A stretch of DNA of 33,610 nt from Chloroflexota bacterium. GTDB taxonomy: Bacteria; Chloroflexota; Dormibacteria; CF-121. Position numbers and translations under genes: made by a program. How positions within the stretch are numbered: position 1 is the first letter of the stretch; the number at the start of each line of letters is the position of its first letter. Location: assembly GCA_005882775.1 (NCBI GenBank), contig VBDY01000162.1, forward strand, positions 1 to 33,610. The letters run 5' to 3'. The notes under the pieces were generated by a model. It was given only the letters and a program-made list of their open reading frames with translations, was not told where the DNA came from and ran no database searches. Positions 17,786-25,573 of this stretch are shown here, piece by piece.

Positions 17786-17814
17786 CGCCTCGTCAATATA
17801 TACTCGACCGCATC

Positions 17815-18366
17815 TTGGCCGATGCCGGTGCGGCGCGAGTGGGAAAGAATCTTCCCAAGCGGATCGCCAGGGCCTACCAGGAACATGTCGATTACCGGCG
17901 CGAGGCCGCTCTTCGCATGTGGTTGGCCTTCATCGTCACGTTCCTCCTGCTGCGGGGACTGACCCTGGGGATCCGTTACCACCTGCTTCCAGTTGGCAAC
18001 GTGGTGACCAGCAGCGGCCTGCACATTCACCACTTCGTCTGGGGCATCCTGATCCTGATCGTGGTCGGGTTTCTCGGGATCACCCTCCAGTCACCGAAGC
18101 TGCTCCCCTGGGTTGCGGTCGGCTTCGGGGTCGGCGCCGCGCTCGTCCTGGACGAATTCGCCCTCTGGCTGAACCTGCGGGACGTCTACTGGGAGAAGCA
18201 GGGTGGGGACAGCGTCCACCTGGTGATCCTGGTGGCGGCGTTGCTCGGCGTCTATTACGCGGCCGATCGGTTCTGGAAGCAGGTGGTCATGGAGGTGCGC
18301 GCTGTGCTCCGGCTCGCCATGTCTGGCGAGCAGCGGCTCTTTCGGCGCCGAAAGAAAAGCGCATGA
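17815..18366 (+). CDS. Conserved integral membrane protein
   Basis: MADAGAARVGKNLPKRIARAYQEHVDYRREAALRMWLAFIVTFLLLRGLTLGIRY...GLHIHHFVWGILILIVVGFLGI...LDEFALWLNLRDVYWEKQGGDS; several TM segments; TTG start. Confidence 0.75.
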   Translation: MADAGAARVGKNLPKRIARAYQEHVDYRREAALRMWLAFIVTFLLLRGLTLGIRYHLLPVGNVVTSSGLHIHHFVWGILILIVVGFLGITLQSPKLLPWVAVGFGVGAALVLDEFALWLNLRDVYWEKQGGDSVHLVILVAALLGVYYAADRFWKQVVMEVRAVLRLAMSGEQRLFRRRKKSA

Positions 18367-19034
18367 GCGGCCCGGCCGACTCCCTGCAGCGCCTCCAGGA
18401 GACCGAGCACGAGCTGCGAGCTTCGCAGGAACGGATCGCAGAACTGCGCCGAGTCCTCGATGGTGACCCGGCGGCTGAGGACCATCGACCACGGCTGCTC
18501 CGGGCAGAGGCAAGACGCAAGGCGCTCTCGGGACAGCTCGAACAGGCGGAGACCCGTGAGCGCGAGGAACGGGCGCGTGCACGCAGCCACGAGCGGCAAC
18601 TGTATTCCGGAGTGATCCACAATCCTCGGGAGCTGACCCAGCTCTCTGAGGAGCTCGACCACCTGCGAGTCCAGCTGGCCACCGAAGAAGTGGAAGAGAT
18701 GGAGCTTCTGAGCTCGCTTGACGAGGCGGACCGCGAGCTGGCCGATGCGCTATCGGAAGCGGAGACAACGCGGGCCGAGCTCAAGCAGCAGGAACAACAA
18801 GCGGACAACGCGTCTCGCCGGATCGCCGACCAGCGGGCAGCGATTCCCGCGGCTCATCTCCGGCTGTATGACCGGGTCGCCGCCTTCAGGCCGGCGCCGG
18901 CGGTGGTCGACGTGCGCGATGGTGTCTGTGCCGGCTGCCGCCTGCCCCTCTCCCACAGCCAGCTGCGAGCGTTGCGGATGTCGGCCGATCCGCTCACGTG
19001 TGAGACCTGCGGCCGGATCCTGATCGCGCCTTGA
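18363..19034 (+). CDS. Coiled-coil C4-type zinc-ribbon protein
   Basis: Long charged coiled coil followed by CAGCRLPLSHSQLRALRMSADPLTCETCGRILI; ATG at 18363 overlaps the upstream stop. Confidence 0.9.
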   Translation: MSGPADSLQRLQETEHELRASQERIAELRRVLDGDPAAEDHRPRLLRAEARRKALSGQLEQAETREREERARARSHERQLYSGVIHNPRELTQLSEELDHLRVQLATEEVEEMELLSSLDEADRELADALSEAETTRAELKQQEQQADNASRRIADQRAAIPAAHLRLYDRVAAFRPAPAVVDVRDGVCAGCRLPLSHSQLRALRMSADPLTCETCGRILIAP

Positions 19035-19747
19035 GCGCTCCCGAGACCGTGATCGTCCATACGGACGGAGCCTCGCGCGGGAACCCTGGTCCCGCGTCGA
19101 TCGGCGTCGTCATTGCTGAGCCGTCCGGTCACGTCCTTCGCGAGTTTGGTGAGGCGCTCGCCCCCACCACGAACAATGTGGCGGAGTACACCGCCGTCAT
19201 CCGCGCCCTGGAGAGTGCGCTCGAGCTGGGGGCCCGCCGGGTCCAGGTCCAGATGGACAGCCAGCTGGTCGTCCGGCAGCTCAACGGCTCGTACCGGGTC
19301 AAGCACCCGGATATGTTGCCCCTCTACCGGCGGGTGCTGGAGCTGATCCAGCGCTTTGAGGAGGTCACCTTCGCACATGTGCCCCGAGAGCAGAACACCG
19401 AAGCGGACCGGCTGGCCAACGCGGCGCTCGATCGCGTTCCCGCGGAGGAATCGGCGGTGGCCCGCCTCTTCAAGCTGCTCGTCGATGGCAAGGCCGAGGA
19501 GGCACGCGGACTGCTCTCCACCGAGTTCGAGTACCGGCGAGCAAGCGACGAGGATGCCGGTGATGCGGAAGTCTTCCTGCGCGCGTGGCGCCGGCCGGGT
19601 GCCGGCTGGCAGCCGGCGTCGATCAGGGTCACGGGTCCCGACATCATCTTCGAGGCGCGCCGGCAGAAGGAAGCAATCCTCTGGATCGGCCGCGTTGGCG
19701 ACGGAAAGGTCGAGAGCATCACCGAGTATCGCGACACGATCTCTTGA
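19031..19747 (+). CDS. RNase HI-family protein with a C-terminal extension that may be NTF2/SnoaL-like
   Basis: VIVHTDGASRGNPGPASIGVVI...NNVAEYTAVIRALESALELGARRVQVQMDSQLVVRQLNGSYRVKH...HVPREQNTEADRLANAALD, then ~105 aa (KLLVDGKAEEARGLLSTEFEYRRA...ILWIGRVGDGKVESITEYRDT). Confidence 0.88.
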   Translation: MSAPETVIVHTDGASRGNPGPASIGVVIAEPSGHVLREFGEALAPTTNNVAEYTAVIRALESALELGARRVQVQMDSQLVVRQLNGSYRVKHPDMLPLYRRVLELIQRFEEVTFAHVPREQNTEADRLANAALDRVPAEESAVARLFKLLVDGKAEEARGLLSTEFEYRRASDEDAGDAEVFLRAWRRPGAGWQPASIRVTGPDIIFEARRQKEAILWIGRVGDGKVESITEYRDTIS

Positions 19748-20925
19748 CGCAATCATCGGCTGAGGTCCTGAGCTACCGGGCGCTGCTGGCCGTGCCCAGC
19801 TTTCGCCGGTTCCTGGGCGCCACCCTCCTGGTGCGCACCGCCGCTGCCATCTGGCAGCTGGGACTGGTGCTATTCGTGCTCCAGAAGTTCCACTCACCCG
19901 CGCTCGCCGGGCTTACGATTTTCTTCAGCATCGCGCCGGGAATCCTGATCAGTCCGCTGGCCGGCGTGCTCCTCGACCGCCATGGCCGCATCCGTCTGAT
20001 GCTTCTCGACTACACGATCGCGGGCCTGACCCTTGTCCTGATCGTCTGGTTGTCGGCAACGGGGCACCTATCTGCGGGGCTCCTGATACCGATCGTTGCG
20101 GTCAGCTCGCTGACCAACCCGTTGGGCAGCGTGGGCAGCCGATCCATGTTCCCCCTGATCGTGCCGCGACCGCTCTGGGACCGAGCGAACGCACTCGACA
20201 GCATCGGCTACACCGGGCCGGCGATCGTCGGTCCGGCTCTGGCTGGAGCGCTGACCGCGGCGCGGGGCGCCGAGCTGGCCCTGCTGGTCAGCGCCGTGAT
20301 GTTCGTGGCCGCCGCAGCCGTGCTGATCGGAGTGGCTGAACCGCAGACCGACCCCGATTTATCAGAGCCGGTCTTTCCGGCTGCTCTCGGCGCCCTGCGC
20401 TACGTCCTGCGGAACCGGAGTCTGCGCGGAATCGCGGCGGCTATCTCGGTCGCCAACCTCGGGCAGGCGGCACTCACTGTCGGCCTGCCGGTCCTGGTCT
20501 TCGACCGGCTGCACGGTGGTCCCGCCCTCGTCGGCCAGCTGTGGGCTGCCCAGGGAGCGGCAGGCGTCGTCGGTAGCCTGCTCGTCGGCAAGCTGAACAC
20601 CGAGGGGAAGGAGCGTCAGATCCTCGCGTGGACGATGGTTGGCGGAGCGGTGGGGCTCGGGATCCTGGCGATGGCCGGCAGCTGGTGGGAAGTGCTTGCA
20701 GCCATGGTCCTGTTGGGTGCATTCCTGGGCCCCAGCGACGTCGTCGGGCGGGCGTTCGCGGTGTCGATGAACCTGAACTACGCTGGCTTGCCGGTGGGAT
20801 CCGCCATCTCGGGACAGCTGGTCCAGCGGTCCCTGGTACTGGCGTTCATCGTCGGCGCCGGGCTGACCCTGTTCTCTGCCTGGCTGACGCTGGCTTTGAT
20901 CCCGGCAGAGCACCGGGAGGCTTGA
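19744..20925 (+). CDS. MFS transporter
   Basis: About 12 hydrophobic segments, SFRRFLGATLLVRTAAAIWQLGLVLFVLQ...LAGVLLDRHGRIRLMLLDY. TTG at 19744 overlaps the upstream stop (TTGA). Confidence 0.85.
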   Translation: MTQSSAEVLSYRALLAVPSFRRFLGATLLVRTAAAIWQLGLVLFVLQKFHSPALAGLTIFFSIAPGILISPLAGVLLDRHGRIRLMLLDYTIAGLTLVLIVWLSATGHLSAGLLIPIVAVSSLTNPLGSVGSRSMFPLIVPRPLWDRANALDSIGYTGPAIVGPALAGALTAARGAELALLVSAVMFVAAAAVLIGVAEPQTDPDLSEPVFPAALGALRYVLRNRSLRGIAAAISVANLGQAALTVGLPVLVFDRLHGGPALVGQLWAAQGAAGVVGSLLVGKLNTEGKERQILAWTMVGGAVGLGILAMAGSWWEVLAAMVLLGAFLGPSDVVGRAFAVSMNLNYAGLPVGSAISGQLVQRSLVLAFIVGAGLTLFSAWLTLALIPAEHREA

Positions 20926-20948
20926 AATCGGGATGAGGCGGATAGAAT
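20922..20948 (+). promoter_or_regulatory. Putative rnpB promoter
   Basis: TTGAAA (20922-20927), 15 nt, TAGAAT (20943-20948), then about 6 nt to the RNA start at 20955. Confidence 0.45.
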
Positions 20949-20954
20949 TTGTTC

Positions 20955-21335
20955 GCGAGTCCGCCAGGCAGCCGCGGCAGGAGCGCACCTGTCGAGGAAA
21001 GTCCGAGCTCCGCAGAGCAGGGTGCCGGGTAACACCCGGTCGGGGTAACCCGAAGGAGAGTGCCACAGAAAAGACACAGCCGGTGGCAACACCGGCGAAG
21101 GTGAAATGGTGGTGGTAAGAGCCCACCAGCGGCCGGGAGACCGGCCGGCTAGGTAAACCCCACTCGGAGCAAGACCTAATAGGAGGACGAATCGGCTGGC
21201 TCGGCCGGTCCTCGGGTACGGTCGCTTGAGTCGTCGGGCAACCGGCGAACCAGACGGATGGCTGCCCCTCCGGTGCGTGCCGGCTTCGGCCGGCGAGGCG
21301 GAGGACAGAACTCGGCTTATCGGCGGACTCGCTCT
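20955..21335 (+). ncRNA. rnpB: RNase P RNA, bacterial class A
   Basis: GAGGAAAGTCCGAGCTCC, AGGGTGCCGGGTAA, AGTGCCACAGAAA, GGTGAAATGGTGGTGGTAAGAGCCCACC, TAGGTAAACCCCACTCGGAGCAAGACC; P1 strands GCGAGTCCGCC (20955-20965) and GGCGGACTCGC (21322-21332) are perfectly complementary. Confidence 0.97.
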
Positions 21336-21428
21336 ATCTAATCCGCAGCTGGCCTACGCCCGCCGCGTAAGGCTGTCTGCCATGCAGCGGTCGACAACAG
21401 ACGGCTTCCGTTGGTCCGTTGTACGAGT

Positions 21429-21755
21429 ATGCAGACCAAGGAGTTGGTCCGAAAGCCATCCCTCTGGGTGATCGCTCTGGCTGCGGGCGCATTGCTGCTG
21501 GCGATCGGGACCTGGGAGTTGTTCCGAATGGCTTCGTACGAAGATGGCTACACCGGCGAGGTATTTGCACGAGCTGCGACGCTGCTGCGCGCGATAGCGC
21601 TGGTTGAGATCTTGATCGTCGTCGCCGCATCCGCGATCATGGCCGTGACCCTTCGTACATGGCTACCTCGCTTGGTCTCCCTTGCGATCATCGTCTGGGT
21701 GCTGGGAATCCTGGACGCCGTGCTCGGAGTCACGGCCGGCGTGATTCCCCGGTGA
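21429..21755 (+). CDS. Small hydrophobic membrane protein
   Basis: MQTKELVRKPSLWVIALAAGALLLAIGTWELFRM...ALVEILIVVAASAIMAVTLRTWLPRLVSLAIIVWVLGILDAVLGVTAGVIPR; about three TM segments. Confidence 0.55.
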   Translation: MQTKELVRKPSLWVIALAAGALLLAIGTWELFRMASYEDGYTGEVFARAATLLRAIALVEILIVVAASAIMAVTLRTWLPRLVSLAIIVWVLGILDAVLGVTAGVIPR

Positions 21756-21770
21756 GGTCGGGGTGGCCAG

Positions 21771-21826
21771 CCACAAGATGTAGTACCGGCCTGGCACACG
21801 CGACACCACGCCACAAGATTTAGTTC
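21771..21826 (+). promoter_or_regulatory. Pair of NrdR-box-like direct repeats
   Basis: GCCACAAGATGTAGT (21770-21784) and GCCACAAGATTTAGT (21810-21824), 40 bp apart; both cores (21774-21783, 21814-21823) fit CWANATNTWG of the NrdR-box consensus acaCwAtATaTwGtgt. Confidence 0.5.
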
Positions 21827-21833
21827 GAAATCG

Positions 21834-21862
21834 TTGACAGGCACCTGTCGCAGTGGTAAGTT
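21834..21862 (+). promoter_or_regulatory. Promoter of the mraZ/dcw operon
   Basis: TTGACA (21834-21839), 17-nt spacer, TAAGTT (21857-21862). Confidence 0.55.
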
Positions 21863-21883
21863 TCGGCGTGCCGGTGGCACAAA

Positions 21884-21908
21884 GTGGGGAATGGTGGGGA
21901 AAATGGGC
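21884..21908 (+). promoter_or_regulatory. MraZ-binding repeats (MraZ box)
   Basis: TGGGG at 21885 and 21895, TGGGC at 21904 (period about 10 nt), upstream of mraZ, as known for MraZ autoregulation (TGGGN repeats with 5-nt spacers). Confidence 0.75.
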
Positions 21909-21927
21909 CGCAAAGTGATCTTGCCTG

Positions 21928-22365
21928 ATGTTTCTTGGCACCTATCGCCACGCGGTGGACTCCAAGGGACGGCTGGCGATCCCGGCGCGGTTTCGGGAGC
22001 AGCTTCCCACCGGCAGCATCATCTCCAAGGGGGCAGAGGGGTGTCTCCAGGTCTACGGCCCGGACGAGTGGGTCAAGGAGCAGTCGGCCCTGCAACTGAC
22101 CTCCGAGAGCCCGGCCGAGGAGCGACGCCTCACCAGGATGCGATTCGGCGCCGCCCGGGAGTGCGAATTCGACGCCCAGGGCCGGATCGTCCTGTCCGCC
22201 GACCAGCGGGGCTATGCCGGGATCACCGGCATCGCCTGGATCGTCGGCGTCAACAACTTGATCGAGATCTGGAACGACGAGAATTGGCGTCGCATTGGCG
22301 AAGCAACGCCCGAGGAATACACGCGCATCCAGGACCAGGTGGCCGAGCGCCGGCGTGGAAAATGA
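21928..22365 (+). CDS. mraZ: Transcriptional regulator MraZ
   Basis: MFLGTYRHAVDSKGRLAIPARFREQLPTGSIISKGAEGCLQVY... at the head of the dcw cluster. Confidence 0.97.
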   Translation: MFLGTYRHAVDSKGRLAIPARFREQLPTGSIISKGAEGCLQVYGPDEWVKEQSALQLTSESPAEERRLTRMRFGAARECEFDAQGRIVLSADQRGYAGITGIAWIVGVNNLIEIWNDENWRRIGEATPEEYTRIQDQVAERRRGK

Positions 22366-23314
22366 CCGGCCCGAGCAACCTGTCGAGCGACTTCATCGAC
22401 CTGTACTTTTACAAGAGGTAATAACCGGCCTTCGACCCAGCCCGGGAGCGGCGTTCGTCGACGCCACCCTGGGCGGTGGGGGGTATACCCTGGCGCTGGC
22501 GGAGCGCCTGCGTCCGGGCGGCATGGTGCTCGCCCTGGACCGCGACGCTTCCGCGCTGGCCCGGTTTCCCCAAAACCAGGTGCCTGCAGAGGTCACCATT
22601 CGTCTGGAGCACACCAACTTCAGTCAGCTCGAAACCCCGGCCCGCGCGATCGGTCGTCCGGTCGCCGGCGTGGTGTTCGACCTCGGTCTTTCATCGATAC
22701 AGCTCGACGACCCGGAGCGTGGCTTCAGCTTTCAGCGCGAAGGACCGCTGGACATGCGCCTGGACACGAGCGAACCGTGGACCGCCGCCGACCTGGTCAA
22801 CCGCGAATCGGCTGGCGAGCTTCGGCGGATCCTGAAAGACTTCGGCGAGGAGCGCTGGGCGGCGCGGATCGCTGAGCGGATCGTTGAGCGGCGCCGCGTC
22901 GAGCCAATCCGCACCACCCGGCAGCTCGCCGATCTCGTCGCGGGGGCTATCCCGCGAGCTGCCTGGCCCCGGGACATACATGTCGCTACTCGGACATTCC
23001 AGGGGTTGCGGATCGCCGTCAATCGCGAGCTCGAGTCACTTGAAAGAGGGTTGAAGGCCGCCATCACGGTGCTCGCACCCGGTGGGCGCGTAGGGGTCGT
23101 CTCTTTTCACTCACTCGAGGACAGGATTGCAAAGAACCTATTCCACGTCGAAGCAACAGATTGTGTATGTCCGCCCCAAGCGCCCGTTTGTATCTGCGGC
23201 CACCGTCGGTCCGTGCGGGTGATAACCCGCAAGCCGATCACACCGAGCGACCAGGAGATCCGCGAGAATCCGCGGTCTCGCTCCGCCAAATTACGCGTCG
23301 TGGAGAAGCTGTGA
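22355..23314 (+). CDS. rsmH: 16S rRNA (cytosine(1402)-N(4))-methyltransferase
   Basis: HRPVLLQEVITGL...FVDATLGGGGYTLALAERL...VFDLGLSSIQLDDPERGFSFQREGPLDMRLD...VVSFHSLEDRIAKNLF. GTG at 22355 overlaps mraZ. Confidence 0.96.
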   Translation: MENDRPEQPVERLHRPVLLQEVITGLRPSPGAAFVDATLGGGGYTLALAERLRPGGMVLALDRDASALARFPQNQVPAEVTIRLEHTNFSQLETPARAIGRPVAGVVFDLGLSSIQLDDPERGFSFQREGPLDMRLDTSEPWTAADLVNRESAGELRRILKDFGEERWAARIAERIVERRRVEPIRTTRQLADLVAGAIPRAAWPRDIHVATRTFQGLRIAVNRELESLERGLKAAITVLAPGGRVGVVSFHSLEDRIAKNLFHVEATDCVCPPQAPVCICGHRRSVRVITRKPITPSDQEIRENPRSRSAKLRVVEKL

Positions 23315-23357
23315 ACCCCTTGAGCGTCTTTGCACAAGTCAATACCTGAGCGGCCGC

Positions 23358-23828
23358 ATGGTAGAAACCCTCCCTCCTGGGCATCTGCTAGTTCTGCGGC
23401 CCCGCCGGCCCGATCCGACTCCTCCGGCGCGTGCGCTTCCCCCTTCGCGCGCGCGCCGGAGCCGTGGCCGGCTTCCCGCTTCGCCACTCGTGGGGGCCGC
23501 GGCCCTGATCGCGAGCGCTCTCCTGCTGGTCGCGCAATCAGCGGCGGCGACTCAGTCGAGCTACCAGATCACTGCACTCAAGCAAAAGCAGGCGCAACTT
23601 ATGGCGGAGCAAGACCAGCTCCAGTCCAAGCTGCTCCAGGCTCGCGGGGCCAACCGGGTGGCGGTGGCGGCCGAAGCGCTCGGCATGACCCATCCATCCC
23701 GCTGGCAATATCTGAACGGCGCCAGCTCTCCGATTGCGCTCGCGCCGCGCGCGCAGGGCCACGGTCCGGTCGTGACCGGCGTGCTCGCGGTCCTGACCAC
23801 TCTCTTCGGACACCCGGTCGGACCCTAG
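23358..23828 (+). CDS. ftsL: FtsL-like cell-division protein
   Basis: Position between rsmH and ftsI; basic/Pro-rich N-terminus, one TM (LVGAAALIASALLLVAQ), coiled coil (QITALKQKQAQLMAEQDQLQSKLLQARG) and VAAEALGM. Confidence 0.75.
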   Translation: MVETLPPGHLLVLRPRRPDPTPPARALPPSRARRSRGRLPASPLVGAAALIASALLLVAQSAAATQSSYQITALKQKQAQLMAEQDQLQSKLLQARGANRVAVAAEALGMTHPSRWQYLNGASSPIALAPRAQGHGPVVTGVLAVLTTLFGHPVGP

Positions 23829-23856
23829 CCCGCCCTCGCGCTCCTGAGGCGAGCCC

Positions 23857-25563
23857 GTGAGAGGCGTCCAGAACGCCGAGCCTCGCAGCCGGATCCTGAC
23901 CCTGCTGGCGCTGATGCTGCTGGCCTACTTCGTCCTCTTTGCCAGGCTCGTCTACTGGCAGGGATTCCGTCACCACGACCTGGTCCAGCTGGCGGCGGCC
24001 TACCACGACGACGTCATCACCCTTCCGGCTGTCCGGGGCAAGATCGTCGACCGCAATGGCGGGCTGCTGGTGACGAACACCCCCGTTTACTCGATCTTCG
24101 CTTCGCCCGACCAGATCACCGCCGCCGACCGATCAACCGTGGCGGCGAAGCTGGCCCCGATCCTCGAGATGCGCCCCGACGACGTGCTGCAGCAGATCAC
24201 CTCGACGAAAAAGTTCGTCTACCTGAAGCGTCGGGTCGCTGCAGATGTGGCGGCGCAGCTCGACGGCTTGCAGCTCCCCGGGATCGGGAAGATCGAGGAG
24301 ACCAAGCGGACCTACGTCGACGGCGGCGTGCCGGGCACCAGCCTGGCCGCCAACCTGCTTGGCTTTGCCAACAACGATGGTCAGGGCAACTACGGGATCG
24401 AAGGCTATTACGACCGGGTGCTGGCGGGGCAGGCAGGCTACGAGGCAACCATCCGCGACCTGGCCAATCGCCCGATCGTCCTCAGCGACCGGCGCCGCCA
24501 GGACCCCGTCGATGGAGTAACGCTCCAGCTATCGCTCGACGGCAGCATCCAGGTGGCGGCCGAGCGCGCCCTGGCAGCCGGGGTGGCGAAGTACCAGGCG
24601 GAGAGCGGATCGCTCCTGATCATGGAGCCGAAGACCGGCCGGATCGTCGCCTGGGCCGACGTCCCCAGCTACAACGCCAACCAGTTCTCGACCACCGACA
24701 CGGCGCTCTTCCTGGATCCGAGCGTCTCTTCGCTCTATGAGCCGGGCTCGGTGATGAAGGTGGTCACGCTCTCCGGGGCTCTCGATGCGCACGCCATGAC
24801 GCCGACCACGTTGTTCAACGACACCGGCGTGGCGCGGGTAGGCGGCTACGCGATCCACAACTGGGACAACCGAGGGCACGGCGTGGTCACCATGACCAAG
24901 GTCCTGGAGCAGTCGCTCAACGTCGGAGCCATCCACGCTGAGCAGCTGGAGGGGCCGGGCAACTTCTTCCAGTACCTCCAGCGATTCGGCATCGGTGACC
25001 GCACCGGGGTCGACCTGGCCGGAGAGGTCGCCGCCCCGCTTGGCGACCTTAAGACCTGGAAACCGATCCAGCTGGCGACCGCCTCCTACGGCCAGGGCGT
25101 GGACGTCACCCCGATCCAGCTGCTGGCCGCTGTCAACGTCGTCGCCACCGGTGGCGACCTGGTCATGCCGCACGTGGTCGACAGCGTGATCGACGGAAAC
25201 GGTGTCAGTCACCCGGTGCCGACGCGGATAGTCCGCCACGTGGTCTCGCCGGCGGCCGCGAAGCAAATGCAGCAGATGATGGTGGGCGTCGTCGAACACG
25301 GCTCCGGGTTTGCGACCCGGATCGACGGCTTCAAGAACCGGATCGCCGGCAAGACCGGAACGGCCCAGGTCCCGGAAAACGGCCACTATGGGTCGGACGT
25401 GATCGGGTCCTTTATCGGGTTTGTCCCTGCCGATCACCCGCAGTTCATCATGGTGGTGATCGTCCGCAAGCCGAAGATCCTCTTCGAAGGTGCCTACGTG
25501 GCGGCGCCCATCTGGAAGACCGTGGCCAGTGCCCTGATCACCCAGTGGAATATCGCGCCGTGA
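23857..25563 (+). CDS. ftsI: Peptidoglycan transpeptidase FtsI/PBP2-type
   Basis: RGKIVDRNGGLLVTN; SVMK in YEPGSVMKVVTL; SLN in LEQSLNVGAIH; KTG in AGKTGTAQVP. No PASTA domain seen at the C-terminus. Confidence 0.95.
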   Translation: MRGVQNAEPRSRILTLLALMLLAYFVLFARLVYWQGFRHHDLVQLAAAYHDDVITLPAVRGKIVDRNGGLLVTNTPVYSIFASPDQITAADRSTVAAKLAPILEMRPDDVLQQITSTKKFVYLKRRVAADVAAQLDGLQLPGIGKIEETKRTYVDGGVPGTSLAANLLGFANNDGQGNYGIEGYYDRVLAGQAGYEATIRDLANRPIVLSDRRRQDPVDGVTLQLSLDGSIQVAAERALAAGVAKYQAESGSLLIMEPKTGRIVAWADVPSYNANQFSTTDTALFLDPSVSSLYEPGSVMKVVTLSGALDAHAMTPTTLFNDTGVARVGGYAIHNWDNRGHGVVTMTKVLEQSLNVGAIHAEQLEGPGNFFQYLQRFGIGDRTGVDLAGEVAAPLGDLKTWKPIQLATASYGQGVDVTPIQLLAAVNVVATGGDLVMPHVVDSVIDGNGVSHPVPTRIVRHVVSPAAAKQMQQMMVGVVEHGSGFATRIDGFKNRIAGKTGTAQVPENGHYGSDVIGSFIGFVPADHPQFIMVVIVRKPKILFEGAYVAAPIWKTVASALITQWNIAP

Positions 25564-25573
25564 TAATGAGGTC

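Noticed and set aside
20933-21471. Small ORFs across 20933-21118 and 21226-21471
   Set aside because: They lie in or run through the RNase P RNA gene, which explains the conserved sequence.
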